DNA of 64,000 bases, taken from NCBI GenBank assembly GCA_039184865.1, contig JBCDAV010000002.1, forward strand, positions 124,001 through 188,000, read 5' to 3'. The notes under the pieces were generated by a model. The model worked only from the letters and a program-made list of their open reading frames with translations. It did no database searches and was not told the DNA's origin. Origin of the DNA: Thermohalobaculum sp039184865 (GTDB taxonomy: Bacteria; Pseudomonadota; Alphaproteobacteria; Rhodobacterales; Rhodobacteraceae). Positions within the stretch are counted from its first letter, which is position 1. Each line of letters starts with the position of its first letter. Positions 34,962-45,218 of the stretch are shown in pieces. A program made the position numbers and the translations under genes.

Positions 34962-35426
34962 ATGATCTCGTCGCCGCTGCGTTCCGCCAACATGCTGCTG
35001 TTGATCCTCTACCCCGCGGCGTGGCTAGCACCTTTGGCGACTGCCGGTGTGCTCCCTTGGTTTACCGGCAATGAAATCACCATCTTCTGGGGCGTGATCG
35101 ATCTCTGGGAAGTCGACGTCGCCCTCGCGGCGCTGGTGGCTCTGTTCGCGGTCGTCATCCCTTATGTGAAGACCCTCGCGATCAGCGCGATCCACTTCGG
35201 CCTGCTCGGTCCGCGTCCAATCCCGCTGATCGAGGCGATCGGCAAACTCTCGATGGCCGACGTGTTCCTGATCGCGCTTTACATCGTGGTGGTGAAGGGT
35301 GTCGGGATCGGCAGTGTGCAGACCGCCTGGGGCCTGTGGCTGTTCACCGCCTGCGTGCTCGCGTCGATCGCGATCGGATGGGCCACGAAGTCGGCCCTGA
35401 AACGAGCCGTACAACCGGCGGAGTAG
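34962..35426 (+). CDS. PqiA-like membrane protein
   Basis: A 154-residue protein with about four hydrophobic segments (MLLLILYPAAWLAPLAT; VALAALVALFAVVIPYVKT; ADVFLIALYIVVVKG). The pattern TIFWGVIDLWEVD and FLIALYIVVVKGVGIG resembles single-domain paraquat-inducible protein A proteins, which accompany MCE lipid transport systems. Location after mlaEF fits this. I chose the ATG at 34962; one at 34917 is in frame. An outer-envelope lipid role is inferred. Confidence 0.7.
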   Translation: MISSPLRSANMLLLILYPAAWLAPLATAGVLPWFTGNEITIFWGVIDLWEVDVALAALVALFAVVIPYVKTLAISAIHFGLLGPRPIPLIEAIGKLSMADVFLIALYIVVVKGVGIGSVQTAWGLWLFTACVLASIAIGWATKSALKRAVQPAE

Positions 35427-35582
35427 TCCAGTCCTCGTCCGCCTGAGCGCCGGCGGCAGACAGTGTGTTAGGTACGACCCTAAACCTGTGGAAACCGGAC
35501 AATGAAGCCACCGCACAGTGCGCGGCGCGCTCGGCATGCCTTGTCGGCTATGCCGGGCACGCCTGAAGCCATTTGATGCAGT

Positions 35583-36622
<1,040 letters not shown>

Positions 36623-36626
<4 letters not shown>

Positions 36627-37465
36627 TTCTCGGACTCCACCAGGCCCTTGATGAACATGCGCTGGAAGATCACGATCACCAGAGCGGGCGGCAGCATCGC
36701 CAGCACCGCCATGGCCAGCGCCTCGTTGTAGTCCGGGATGTTCGCGCCGATATAGGTCTGCATCACCTGCCGGATGCCGCGCACCAGCGTGAAGAGATGT
36801 TCCTCGGTGGTCATCAGCGTCGGCCACAGGTACTGGTTCCAGCCCACCACGAACATGATGATGAAGATCGCAGCGATCATCGTCTTCGACAGCGGGATCA
36901 GGATATCGATGAAGAACTGTACGGGTCCGGCCCCGTCGATCCGCGCGGCCTCGACCAGCTCATCCGGGATCGAGCGGAAGAACTGGCGAAAGAAGAACGT
37001 CCCCGTGGCCGAGGCGATCAGCGGCAGGATCAGCCCTGTATAGGTGTTCACGAGGCCCAGCCCCTGTACGACCTCGTAGGAGGGCAGGATGCGCACCTCC
37101 AGCGGCAGCAGCAGCGTCGTGAAGATGATCCAGAAGCTCAGCGTCGCCAGCGGAAAGCGAAAGTAGACAATCGCATAGGCCGCGAGCATCGAGACCACGA
37201 TCTTGCCGATCGCGAAGCCAAGCCCGAGGATCAGCGAGTTCTGGGTCATGAGGATGCCGGTGATCTCCTCGGAGAAGCCGCCCTTCTTCGTGAGCACCGT
37301 GTTGTAGGTGTCGACGAAGTTCCCGCCCCAGCCGAGCTGCATCCCCTCGCGGTGGATGATCTCGGGCAGGAAGCTCGATGTCGTGAAGGCGACGATCAGC
37401 GGTCCCATCATCAGGAACACGCCGAACCACAGCACCAGATGGTCGTAGACCCGCGGCTTACCCAT
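36623..37465 (-). CDS. ugpE: ABC permease UgpE
   Basis: A 280-residue permease, six helices, with the CUT1-type EAA loop in ELVEAARIDGAGPVQFFIDI and N terminus MGKPRVYDHLVLWFGVFLMM. NTYTGLILPLIASATGTFFF is conserved. It starts 21 bases after ugpA and overlaps ugpC by four bases. With UgpA forms the channel. Confidence 0.9.
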
Positions 37466-37486
37466 ATGCTCCCCCCTCGATACCCC

Positions 37487-38368
37487 TCACGAGTAGTGCA
37501 CCCTTCGCTCGATCAGCCGGAACTGCACGATGGTCAGCGCCAGCACGAGGATCATCAAAATGACCGATTGCGCGGCTGAACCGCCCAGATCGTTGCCCCG
37601 GAAGCCGTCCAGGAAGACCTTGTAGACCAGCGTCACCGGATTGTTGCCGGGCTCGCCCTTCACCATCAGATCGATTACGCCGAAGGTCTCGAAGAAGGCG
37701 TAGGTGATGTTCAGGATCAGCAGGAAGAACGAGGTCGGCGCGAGCAGCGGGAAGATCACGGTCCAGAACCGCCGCGACGGCGAGCGGCAGTCGATTGCCG
37801 CGGCCTCGCGCACCGAGTTCGGGATCGATTGCAGCCCGCTGAGAAAGAAGATGAAGTTGTAGGGAATCTGCTTCCAAGTCGCGACGACGGTCATCGCGAA
37901 CGCGGTATCCCAGTAGGACACGCCGACGCGCATCTCCCAGCCGAAATAGCCGGCAAATTCGACCAGCGGGCCGATATGCTGGTCGAACAGCATGATGCCG
38001 ATCAGACCGGCCACCGGCGGCGCGATTGCATAGACCCACATCAGCAGCGTCTTGTAGGGCGCCTGTCCACGCAACACGTTGTCCGCCGAGACCGCGAGCA
38101 AGAGGCCGAGCCCCAGCGAAAACGTGGCGACGACGAAGGTGAAGACGGCGGTGAACCAGGCCGTGCGCTGGTAGTCGGACTTGCCGACCGCGTCGGAGTA
38201 GTTGTCCAGCCCGACGAAGGTCCGTTTGCCGAAGAACGGGTCTTCCAGGAAGAACGAAGAGTAGAATGCCTCCCAGGCCGGCCAGAGAAAGAACACGGCG
38301 ATGATCACCATCTGCGGCGCCAGCAGCAGATAGGGAAGCCAGGGATTGGTGAAAACGGACTTTTTCAT
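37487..38368 (-). CDS. ugpA: ABC permease UgpA
   Basis: A 293-residue permease starting MKKSVFTNPWLPYLLLAPQM, with FLWPAWEAFYSSFFLEDPFF, six helices and an EAA-type loop (VREAAAIDCRSPSRRFWTVI). The loop carries CRSP where DGASP-type residues are more common. It lies 59 bases after ugpB. Channel subunit of the glycerol-3-phosphate-type importer. Confidence 0.9.
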   Translation of the reverse strand: MKKSVFTNPWLPYLLLAPQMVIIAVFFLWPAWEAFYSSFFLEDPFFGKRTFVGLDNYSDAVGKSDYQRTAWFTAVFTFVVATFSLGLGLLLAVSADNVLRGQAPYKTLLMWVYAIAPPVAGLIGIMLFDQHIGPLVEFAGYFGWEMRVGVSYWDTAFAMTVVATWKQIPYNFIFFLSGLQSIPNSVREAAAIDCRSPSRRFWTVIFPLLAPTSFFLLILNITYAFFETFGVIDLMVKGEPGNNPVTLVYKVFLDGFRGNDLGGSAAQSVILMILVLALTIVQFRLIERRVHYS

Positions 38369-38427
38369 CGGGAACGAAGCAGCATGATCCGGGGACGGCG
38401 CGCGCCCCCGGACCGGATGCAGTCAGA

Positions 38428-39726
38428 TCAGTTCGCGGTCTTCGCGAACCGCTCGAGAAGCTGGTTGGCCTCTTCCTCGATCGTCGCGAAGGCATCGTCG
38501 ACCGACGACTCGCCCGCAAGGATGCGGCCGTACTCGCGGTTCATGACGTCGCGGATCTGCACGTAGAAGCCCATCCGATAGCCGCGCGTATTGTCACCGG
38601 CTGCAAGCGTGAGCTGCTTGATGCCGACCTCGGCCTGCGGGGTGGTCTTGTAGTAGTCCAGAATGTTGGCCATCTCGTAGGCCTCATTCGTGATCGGCAC
38701 ATAGCCGGTGTCGCGGTGCCACAGGAACTGCACGGCAGGCGAAGTCAGGAAGCGGAAGAACTCGGCGGATGCCTTGTTCTCCGCTGCGTCATGTCCCGAC
38801 ATGGCGAACAGCGCCGCGCCGCCGATGAAGGTCTGCGTCGGCTCTTTCGTGACGGCTTCCCAGTATGGCAGATAGGTCGCCGAGAAATCGAACTTCGCCG
38901 ATTTCTGCAGACCGCCGAACGAGCCTGACGAGCCCAGCCACATGGCGACTTCCTCGTTCTCGAACGGGGCCTGGTTGTCGGACCAGCCAGCGCCATAATA
39001 GCCGAACAGACCCTGATCGACCCAGCCCTTCACCGCGGTGAAGTGCGCCTTGATCGCGTCATTGTTCACGAGGATCTTCGTATCGTTGCCGTCATAGCCG
39101 TTGTTGTTCGTGGCGAACGGCAGGTTGTGACGGCTGTGGAAGTTCTCGGTGAAGATCCACGGCAGGTGCGACTGTGCCGCCGGTACGTAGCCCGCCTTCT
39201 TCAGCGCAGGGGCGGTGACGCTCTGGAATTCTTCCCAGGTCTTCGGCGGCGTCACGCCAGCTTTCTCGAGGGCCGGGATGTTGTAGTAGAGGATCGGCGT
39301 CGAGCTGTTGAACGGCATGCCGACCATCGTCCCGTCCGGTGCTGCATAGAAATAGCGCACGCCCGAGATGTAGTCGTTGATGTCGAACGGCACGCCGTTG
39401 GACTTCATCAGTTCCTCGGCGGGGACGACAGCACCCGGCGCGCCGATGATCGTTGCGGCACCGGCATCGAAGACCTGCACGATGTTGGGTTGCTCACCTG
39501 CGCGGAACGCGGCAATCGTCGCCGTCAGGGTTTCTTCGTAGTTGCCCTTGTAGACCGGCGTGATCTTGTAGTCGCTCTGGCTCGCGTTGAATTTTTCGGA
39601 GATGTCGTTCACGACCTCGCCGAGACGGCCGCCCATTGCATGCCAAAATGTAATCTCGGTCGTGGCGAAGGCTGGTGCGCTGGCGGCAGCGAATGCGCCT
39701 GCCAGCAGGATACGCTTTAGGAACAT
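38428..39726 (-). CDS. ugpB: sn-Glycerol-3-phosphate-type binding protein UgpB
   Basis: A 432-residue periplasmic binding protein. A signal peptide (MFLKRILLAGAFAAASAPA, cleaved after AFA) precedes TTEITFWHAMGGRLGEVV. YKGNYEETLTATIAAFRAG, MPFNSSTPILYYN, SSGSFGGL and WHRDTGYVPIT match UgpB closely. First gene of the ugp operon; an inverted repeat at 39768 is 42 bases upstream. It should bind glycerol-3-phosphate or a glycerophosphodiester. Confidence 0.92.
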   Translation of the reverse strand: MFLKRILLAGAFAAASAPAFATTEITFWHAMGGRLGEVVNDISEKFNASQSDYKITPVYKGNYEETLTATIAAFRAGEQPNIVQVFDAGAATIIGAPGAVVPAEELMKSNGVPFDINDYISGVRYFYAAPDGTMVGMPFNSSTPILYYNIPALEKAGVTPPKTWEEFQSVTAPALKKAGYVPAAQSHLPWIFTENFHSRHNLPFATNNNGYDGNDTKILVNNDAIKAHFTAVKGWVDQGLFGYYGAGWSDNQAPFENEEVAMWLGSSGSFGGLQKSAKFDFSATYLPYWEAVTKEPTQTFIGGAALFAMSGHDAAENKASAEFFRFLTSPAVQFLWHRDTGYVPITNEAYEMANILDYYKTTPQAEVGIKQLTLAAGDNTRGYRMGFYVQIRDVMNREYGRILAGESSVDDAFATIEEEANQLLERFAKTAN

Positions 39727-39767
39727 CTGGAGTCTCCCCTCTCACGGTTTGTAAGATTTTTGTGCCG

Positions 39768-39782
39768 TAACGAGGGACGTTA
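39768..39782. promoter_or_regulatory. Short inverted repeat upstream of ugpB
   Basis: TAACG-AGGGA-CGTTA is a perfect 5-bp inverted repeat with a 5-base spacer, 42-56 bases before the ugpB start. The position suits an operator of a LacI/GntR-type regulator, but no regulator gene lies adjacent. It may be chance. Confidence 0.25.
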
Positions 39783-40004
39783 ACAGAGATAAAGCAGATT
39801 TGTGTAGGTTTTGTTTCAATCGCCGATGGACAGGTATGCGAGTGCGCTTTCGGGGCCTCGAGAAGATGGTCAAACCGGGCAGACGAGCCGTGAAACACTG
39901 GACCCGAACGAGTCCCCGGCCCGGTTGATACACTCCACGGCAAGAGGCGCACGGATCACGCCTCCGACGATTTGGCCCTGCGAAAGCCCCGCTTGCCTTG
40001 CGGA

Positions 40005-40757
40005 TCAGTAGGTTGCGCGTCCGCCCGACAGATCGAAGACGCCGCCCGTGGTGAAGCTGTTCTCGGCGCTCGACAGCCACGTCACCATGTTGGCGATCTC
40101 CTCGACCGTCACGAACCGCGCGCGCGGGATTTTCGAGAGCATGAAGTCGATGTGGTACTGCTCGATCTGATCGAAGATCGCCGTCTTCGCGGCAGCGGGC
40201 GTGATGCAGTTCACCGCGATATCGTGGCTCGCCAGTTCCTTTCCGAGCGACTTGGTCAGCGCAATCACGCCCGCCTTGGCCGAGGAATAATGCGCGGCGT
40301 TCGGGTTGCCCTCCTTGCCGGCGATCGAGGCGGTGTTCACGATGCGGCCATAGCCTGCCTCGACCATGTGCGGCGCGATCGCCTTGCAGCAGTAGAAGAC
40401 GCCGTTCAGGTCGATGTCGATGACCCTGCGCCACTCGGCAGGCTCGGTGTCGATCACCGAGGCATTGGCGCCCGCGATCCCGGCATTTGCCACCAGGATG
40501 TCGACCCCGCCCATCTCGGCCACGGTGCGCGCGGTGGCGGACTGCACGCGGTCCCAGTCCGAGACATCCGGGTCATTCACATAGACGGTGCCGCGGCCCT
40601 CGAGTTCGGCAGCCGTGCGTTCGCCGAGTGAGCGGTCGGAGTCCCAGATCGTGACGGTGGCGCCGGAGTCGAGAAAACGCTCGACGACGGCGCGTCCGAT
40701 GCCCTGCGCACCCCCGGTGACAATCGCCTTGCGGCCTGCGAGATCGTAGGTGTTCAT
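40005..40757 (-). CDS. SDR-family sugar/alcohol dehydrogenase
   Basis: A 250-residue short-chain dehydrogenase. Cofactor motif AIVTGGAQGIGRAVVE; VANAGIAG; catalytic Ser in NTASIAG; Y-x3-K in YSSAKAGVIALTKSL. The ATG at 40757 gives MNTYDLAGRKAI. It lies between the ugp operon and pseudoazurin, on the same strand as both. With the xylonate-dehydratase-like gene 1 kb away it could act in aldose/aldonate oxidation; that is inference. Confidence 0.85.
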   Translation of the reverse strand: MNTYDLAGRKAIVTGGAQGIGRAVVERFLDSGATVTIWDSDRSLGERTAAELEGRGTVYVNDPDVSDWDRVQSATARTVAEMGGVDILVANAGIAGANASVIDTEPAEWRRVIDIDLNGVFYCCKAIAPHMVEAGYGRIVNTASIAGKEGNPNAAHYSSAKAGVIALTKSLGKELASHDIAVNCITPAAAKTAIFDQIEQYHIDFMLSKIPRARFVTVEEIANMVTWLSSAENSFTTGGVFDLSGGRATY

Positions 40758-40879
40758 GGTTGGCCTCCCCAAGTCAGTGTGTTGGGTGGCAACCTAGGTC
40801 AGCGCCGTACGGCGAATCCAGAGGTTTGATCAGACCGGGTTGCAGCCCCGGTCCAATCGAGCTTCGTTTTAGGCCTAGA

Positions 40880-41356
40880 TCAGGCCAGCAGACCGGCGGC
40901 TTCCGCTTCGGCCCAGATCTCCTTGAAGATCTTCTTCGACTTGCCGCGATGCTTCACGCCCTGCGCGGCCTCGAGGTTGTCCATCTTGCCCTCGCCCTCG
41001 ACGATGATCAGGCCGACCATGCCTACGCTCGCGTGCGGGGTGCACTTGTATCCGTAGAAGCCCGGCTTATCGAGCGTGACGGTGATTTCCTTGTTCAGCT
41101 TGCTCTTCCACGCCTCTGCGCCATCCGGCAGCATGCCCTTGATCGTCTCGCTGTTGTGACCCTTGTCTTCCGGCACGAAGGTGATGCTGTCGCCGGCCTG
41201 CACCGAGATCACCCACGGTTCGAAGACCATGCGACGTTTCTTGTCGCTCGGGTGCTTGTTCAGCATGGCGATGCTGTGCTCTGCTGCAAAGGCGGGCTTC
41301 GCCAGCAGCAGTGCGCTCGAGCCGATGATCAAGTGGCGACGGTTGATGTTCAACAT
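40880..41356 (-). CDS. Pseudoazurin (type I copper protein)
   Basis: A 158-residue cupredoxin. The N terminus INRRHLIIGSSALLLAKPA has a twin-arginine-like signal, cleaved near AFA|AEH. The mature domain has copper ligands His (DKGHNSETI) and Cys-His-Met in YKCTPHASVGMVG. The mature length (about 132) fits pseudoazurin. It donates electrons to nitrite or nitrous oxide reductase in denitrifiers. No denitrification gene is in the window. The family is secure. Confidence 0.92.
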   Translation of the reverse strand: MLNINRRHLIIGSSALLLAKPAFAAEHSIAMLNKHPSDKKRRMVFEPWVISVQAGDSITFVPEDKGHNSETIKGMLPDGAEAWKSKLNKEITVTLDKPGFYGYKCTPHASVGMVGLIIVEGEGKMDNLEAAQGVKHRGKSKKIFKEIWAEAEAAGLLA

Positions 41357-41833
41357 TGTTGTTGTTCCTCTCTTTGTGATGGCCTGCCTGCTAAGGCGTC
41401 ACAGATCCCCTGCCGTGAACAATGGCTCGCGAAAACCGCGTTTCAAGTAGAGTATCGATGCTACCGAGTCTACGGGATTTGTAGGAAATTCCGTCGCGGG
41501 GCGGCAATTTGCAACAATGTGATCAGGGGTGATCGAAGGTGAGCGGAATCTCTTCGTGCCTGATCTTGCAAAGACGCAGATCAGCCCTGCGTCATCAGCG
41601 TTTCGACGGGCTTTGAGACGTCGTCACTCGGACTTCACATTGGGTTCGGCACAAACGCGCATCGACATCGGAATGGTGAGATCGCGCGCCAGCGGCGGCG
41701 TGCCCGGACTTGGCGTCCAGGACGGCGCCGCTGGCCGGATCATCGACCCTGCGATTGTGATTTGCGCGGATCTGGGCAATTGTCCGGCTTCCCTGCCGCT
41801 TCAGCGACGGCTCTCAACACAGGACGCCCAGCC
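41357..41833. other. Intergenic stretch without a supported gene
   Basis: The 477 bases separate divergent pseudoazurin and the dehydratase. An open frame from a GTG at 41529 to 41837 ends ATGA, overlapping the dehydratase start; its codon use is mixed and its product (GGVPGLGVQDGAAGRIIDP) matches nothing I recognise, so I do not call it. No FNR-type palindrome is visible. Confidence 0.5.
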
Positions 41834-43612
41834 ATGACCGCATTCCACAAGGGGCGCTTCCGCAGCCGCCAGTGGTTCGACAACCCGGACAACCCGGCCA
41901 TGACGGCGCTCTATCTCGAGCGCTACCAGAACCAGGCGTTCACGCTCGAGGAACTGCAGTCCGGGCGCCCGATCATCGGTATCGCGCAGACCGGAAGCGA
42001 CATCAGCCCGTGCAACAAGATCCACGTCTTCCTCGCGGATCGCGTCAAGGCGGGCATCCGCGATGCAGGCGGCATCCCGCTGGAGTTCCCGATCCACCCG
42101 ATTCAGGAGACCGGCAAGCGCCCGACCGCGGCGCTCGACCGTAACCTTGCCTACCTCTCTCTGGTCGAGGTGCTTCAGGGCTATCCGCTGGATGCGGTCG
42201 TGCTGACCACGGGATGCGACAAGACCACGCCTGCGCTGTTGATGGGGGCGGCGACCGTCGACATCCCGGCCATCGCGCTCAACGGCGGACCGATGCTGGA
42301 TGGCTGGTGGCGCGGCAAGCGCGCGGGCTCGGGCATGATCGTGTGGGAATCGCGCCGGCTGCTGGCGGCGGGCGAGATCGACTACCCGGAGTTTCTCGCA
42401 CGGATCTGTTCCTCGGCGCCGTCGCTCGGACATTGCAACACCATGGGCACGGCCAGCACCATGAATGCGCTGACCGAGGCGCTCGGCATGATGCTGCCTG
42501 GTACCGGTAACATTCCCGCGCCCTGGCGCGCACGGATGGAGGCCGCATACGACACCGGCAAACGGATTGTCGAAATGGCGCACGAGGATCTGACGCCGTC
42601 GAAGATCATCACGAAGGCGGCCCTGCACAACGTCATCCGGGTCAACACGGCAATCGGCGGCTCGACGAACGCGCCGATCCACTTTGCGGCGATCGCGCGT
42701 CACGGCGGCGTCGATCTCGACATCCAGGATTGGCAGACGATCGGCTGGGACCTGCCGCTTCTGGTCAACATGCAGCCTGCCGGGTTCTACTTGGGCGAGG
42801 ACTATCAGCGCGCGGGCGCCACGGCGGCGGTTATGGGCGAGCTTCTGGCGGCGGGCATTCTGGACGGCACGCCGCTCCGGGTCTCCGGCAAAACGGTGGC
42901 CGAGGACTACGCCGAGGAGCGCTCGCAGAACCACGACGTGATCAAGACACCTGCCGAACCCATGCGCGAAAAGGCGGGATTCGTCGTGATCTCCGGCAAC
43001 CTCTTCGACTCGGCGCTGATGAAGACGTCGGTGATCTCCGAGCAGTTTCAGGAGAAGTTCCTCTCGCGCCCCGGCTCCGAGGGCGTGTGCGAGGCCCGCG
43101 CCATCGTCTTCGAGGGACCGGAGGACTACCACGACCGCATAAACGACCCGTCCCTCGCCATCGACGAGAACTGCATGCTGTTCATCCGCGGCGTCGGTCC
43201 GATCGGCTATCCCGGCGGCGCCGAGGTGGTGAACATGCAGCCGCCGGATGCGCTTATCGCGGCCGGGATCCAGCACATGCCGACCATCGGCGACGGGCGC
43301 CAGTCGGGCACGTCCGAGAGCCCCTCGATCCTGAACGCCTCGCCCGAGGCTGCGATCGGCGGTGGCCTCGCGTATCTTCAGTCCGGGGACATCGTGCGGC
43401 TGGACATCCCGAACCAGACGATGAACGCGCTTGTCCCGGTCGAGGAATGGCAGGCCCGCAAGGACGCCTGGACCGAGCCGGATCTCGAGCACCAGACGCC
43501 TTGGCAGGAGTTGCAGCGCGCCCATGTCGGACACTTCTCGGATGGCGGTTGCCTGGAGTTCGCCACGCGGTACCGGCGTACCTCCGAGACACTGCCACGA
43601 GACAATCACTGA
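41834..43612 (+). CDS. IlvD/Edd-family sugar-acid dehydratase (xylonate dehydratase-like)
   Basis: A 592-residue Fe-S dehydratase. It begins MTAFHKGRFRSRQWFDNPDN and has the three cluster cysteines in GSDISPCNKIH, LTTGCDKTTPA and SLGHCNTMGTAST. MQPPDALIAAGIQHMPTIGD and SPSILNASPEAAIGGGLAYL follow. The length, the start FRSR-W-FDNP and the end RRTSETLPRDNH resemble Caulobacter D-xylonate dehydratase XylD. Family members turn D-xylonate, arabonate or related acids into 2-keto-3-deoxy acids. The exact sugar acid is not proved. Confidence 0.87.
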   Translation: MTAFHKGRFRSRQWFDNPDNPAMTALYLERYQNQAFTLEELQSGRPIIGIAQTGSDISPCNKIHVFLADRVKAGIRDAGGIPLEFPIHPIQETGKRPTAALDRNLAYLSLVEVLQGYPLDAVVLTTGCDKTTPALLMGAATVDIPAIALNGGPMLDGWWRGKRAGSGMIVWESRRLLAAGEIDYPEFLARICSSAPSLGHCNTMGTASTMNALTEALGMMLPGTGNIPAPWRARMEAAYDTGKRIVEMAHEDLTPSKIITKAALHNVIRVNTAIGGSTNAPIHFAAIARHGGVDLDIQDWQTIGWDLPLLVNMQPAGFYLGEDYQRAGATAAVMGELLAAGILDGTPLRVSGKTVAEDYAEERSQNHDVIKTPAEPMREKAGFVVISGNLFDSALMKTSVISEQFQEKFLSRPGSEGVCEARAIVFEGPEDYHDRINDPSLAIDENCMLFIRGVGPIGYPGGAEVVNMQPPDALIAAGIQHMPTIGDGRQSGTSESPSILNASPEAAIGGGLAYLQSGDIVRLDIPNQTMNALVPVEEWQARKDAWTEPDLEHQTPWQELQRAHVGHFSDGGCLEFATRYRRTSETLPRDNH

Positions 43613-43807
43613 ACCGCACCCCGCCGGCGCCGTCGGCGCGCGCAGCGCGTCGGAGGCGGCGGGGGTGGTGGCGGGCTGGATAGGCTCCCGAGGACCGCGC
43701 GCGCCAGCGCGCTGTCCGAGCGGCCTAAAACGCCTGTACCATTTGCTACTGACGCGCCGGATCGGCGTGGTACGCTGCAGATCGTTGGACAAAGACCGGA
43801 GACCCCA

Positions 43808-44032
43808 ATGTCGGATAAATCCAAGCCGGAAGAGATCAGTGAAGCCGATCTGGACGTTGCGGGCGGGGCCCTGGCGCCGGACATGAAGATTCGCGGCGCC
43901 GCGACATCGGCCAAGCTCGACATGGAGCGCGTCATGGGCGTGCGCATCGACGGCAATCCCATAGGCGGTGTGCGCAAGATGGGCGTCCGGCAGGAAGGCA
44001 TCCGCATCGATGACGTTCGCAAGAAGGGCTAG
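43808..44032 (+). CDS. GG-leader peptide with arginine pentad repeat (74 residues)
   Basis: The leader PEEISEADLDVAGG (residues 7-20) matches the peptides at 34340 and 34567. After it, the core has Arg at 41, 46, 56, 61, 66 and 71, with Pro at 51 and Lys at 36 in the same register. Every fifth residue is thus a basic or Pro position, and the unit reads G-[VI]-R-x-x. GGAG lies nine bases before the ATG. It starts 195 bases after the dehydratase and ends 15 bases before the pentein-fold enzyme at 44048. This suggests a ribosomal precursor whose arginines are substrates; that is inference. Alternatively it may be a structural pentapeptide-like mini-repeat. Confidence 0.7.
   Translation: MSDKSKPEEISEADLDVAGGALAPDMKIRGAATSAKLDMERVMGVRIDGNPIGGVRKMGVRQEGIRIDDVRKKG
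43922..44026 (+). repeat. Pentad repeat, 5 residues per unit (15-base period)
   Basis: Residues 39-73 divide into seven consecutive pentads: MERVM, GVRID, GNPIG, GVRKM, GVRQE, GIRID, DVRKK. Position 3 is Arg in six of seven. Position 2 is Val/Ile in five and position 1 is Gly in five. The DNA period is 15 bases; the DNA is less conserved than the protein, implying selection on the amino acids. Confidence 0.85.
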
Positions 44033-44047
44033 GCGCGCACCGCGTCC

Positions 44048-45118
44048 ATGACAGCGCCGTTGCTGGACGATTGCGCGGGCCGGATTGCTCGCGCCGCTGT
44101 TGCGATCTCCGGCTTCAGCGCGGACACGTTTTCGCAGGCGATCCGGAATGTGCTGACAGCGCTACCGGAAGACGCACAGCTCGAAGTATTTGCCGAATTT
44201 GCCGCTCAGGATCGTTTGCTTGAATGGCTTGAACAAGCAGGCCGCCCCACCCGGAGCACAATCCATTCAACGCCGGACGGGCTCAATTTTTCGCTCTGGC
44301 TTCAGGATGCGCTTCTGATCCGACGCGATGGAACGGCTGAGATTTCTCCCGCCTTTGATCGCTATGACGATCTGAATCTTGCGCGGCATGTCGTGGGGGC
44401 ACTTGATCTGCCCGTTGCAGAAGCCGCGATCCCTGTCGATGGCGGCAACGTCATCACCCATGGTCGGTTCGCGGTCTTGAGCGCGGATTCAGGCGTCGAG
44501 GTAGAGGCCTGTCGGCAGTTCGATCCGTCGCGCACCGTGCTACCGATTGGAACCTCCGCGCCTTGTGCCTCGGAAGAAACGCGGGCCACGGACCGCCCGA
44601 TGCCAGGCTGGCGGGAGACGCTGAACTATCTCAGCAAGGCCAGCACTCACCAGCCGATTTTCCACCTCGATCACATGATCGCGGCGGCAGGTCACAATGG
44701 CGGAACGCCAAGGTTCCTCGTGGGCTGCCCGAGATCGGGCGCCGAGACTGCGGAACATCCGATGTGGCCGCATGCCCAGCCCGAGGCGTTCGACGAGATC
44801 GCGCAGGTCCTGCGTGATCACGGCGCCGACGTGATCCGAAATCCCCAGCCCCTGGCCTGGGTTGACCGGCCGGAACAGTCATATCGGCGCTGGTTCCACC
44901 TGCCGGTCAACAATGTGCTGATCGACGGCTCGACCGTTCTGTTGCCCTGTTTCGCAAACGAAAGCTGGCCCGAGTTAGCCGCGGTTGACGAGGCCAATAC
45001 GGCGCTTTGGCAGGGCCTCGGCTTCGATGTCGCGCCCATCCCCGGCATGATGCAACTGGCCGAGGCGATGGGCGGCCCGCGGTGCATGGTGAAGGTCCTC
45101 GAGCGCACGCCGGCGTAG
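44048..45118 (+). CDS. Pentein-superfamily guanidine-modifying enzyme (agmatine/peptidyl-arginine deiminase-like)
   Basis: A 356-residue protein with the pentein pattern. An N-terminal W-x-Q-D (residues 84-87), DGGN (131-134), FHLDHM with His206 and Asp208, and the C-terminal GGPRC motif with Cys346 match the D/E-G-G-N, H-x-D and GG-x-H-C sites of PF04371-type agmatine deiminases. The Cys motif has Arg in place of the usual His. It starts 15 bases after the Arg-repeat peptide, in the same strand, without its own clear ribosome site, so it is probably coupled. Known relatives convert arginine-like guanidines to citrulline-like ureas or transfer amidino groups. Action on the neighbour's arginines is my hypothesis. 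Confidence 0.8.
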   Translation: MTAPLLDDCAGRIARAAVAISGFSADTFSQAIRNVLTALPEDAQLEVFAEFAAQDRLLEWLEQAGRPTRSTIHSTPDGLNFSLWLQDALLIRRDGTAEISPAFDRYDDLNLARHVVGALDLPVAEAAIPVDGGNVITHGRFAVLSADSGVEVEACRQFDPSRTVLPIGTSAPCASEETRATDRPMPGWRETLNYLSKASTHQPIFHLDHMIAAAGHNGGTPRFLVGCPRSGAETAEHPMWPHAQPEAFDEIAQVLRDHGADVIRNPQPLAWVDRPEQSYRRWFHLPVNNVLIDGSTVLLPCFANESWPELAAVDEANTALWQGLGFDVAPIPGMMQLAEAMGGPRCMVKVLERTPA

Positions 45119-45218
45119 CATCACCATCCTGCTTTCCTCGGCGCGCCGATCTGTGTAACCCCGCGTCATCCGGCGTGACCCGGTCCGCGGCTTGCCCGAC
45201 TGAAGAAGGATGCCCAAC

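Noticed and set aside
34777..34965. 62-residue ORF between peptide 2 and the PqiA-like gene
   Set aside because: Very basic low-complexity product and no ribosome site.
41529..41837. 102-residue ORF overlapping the dehydratase start by ATGA
   Set aside because: Mixed codon use, no ribosome site and no recognisable product; kept only as part of the intergenic note.
41801..43792. 663-residue antisense ORF over the dehydratase
   Set aside because: Shadow of the well-supported dehydratase.
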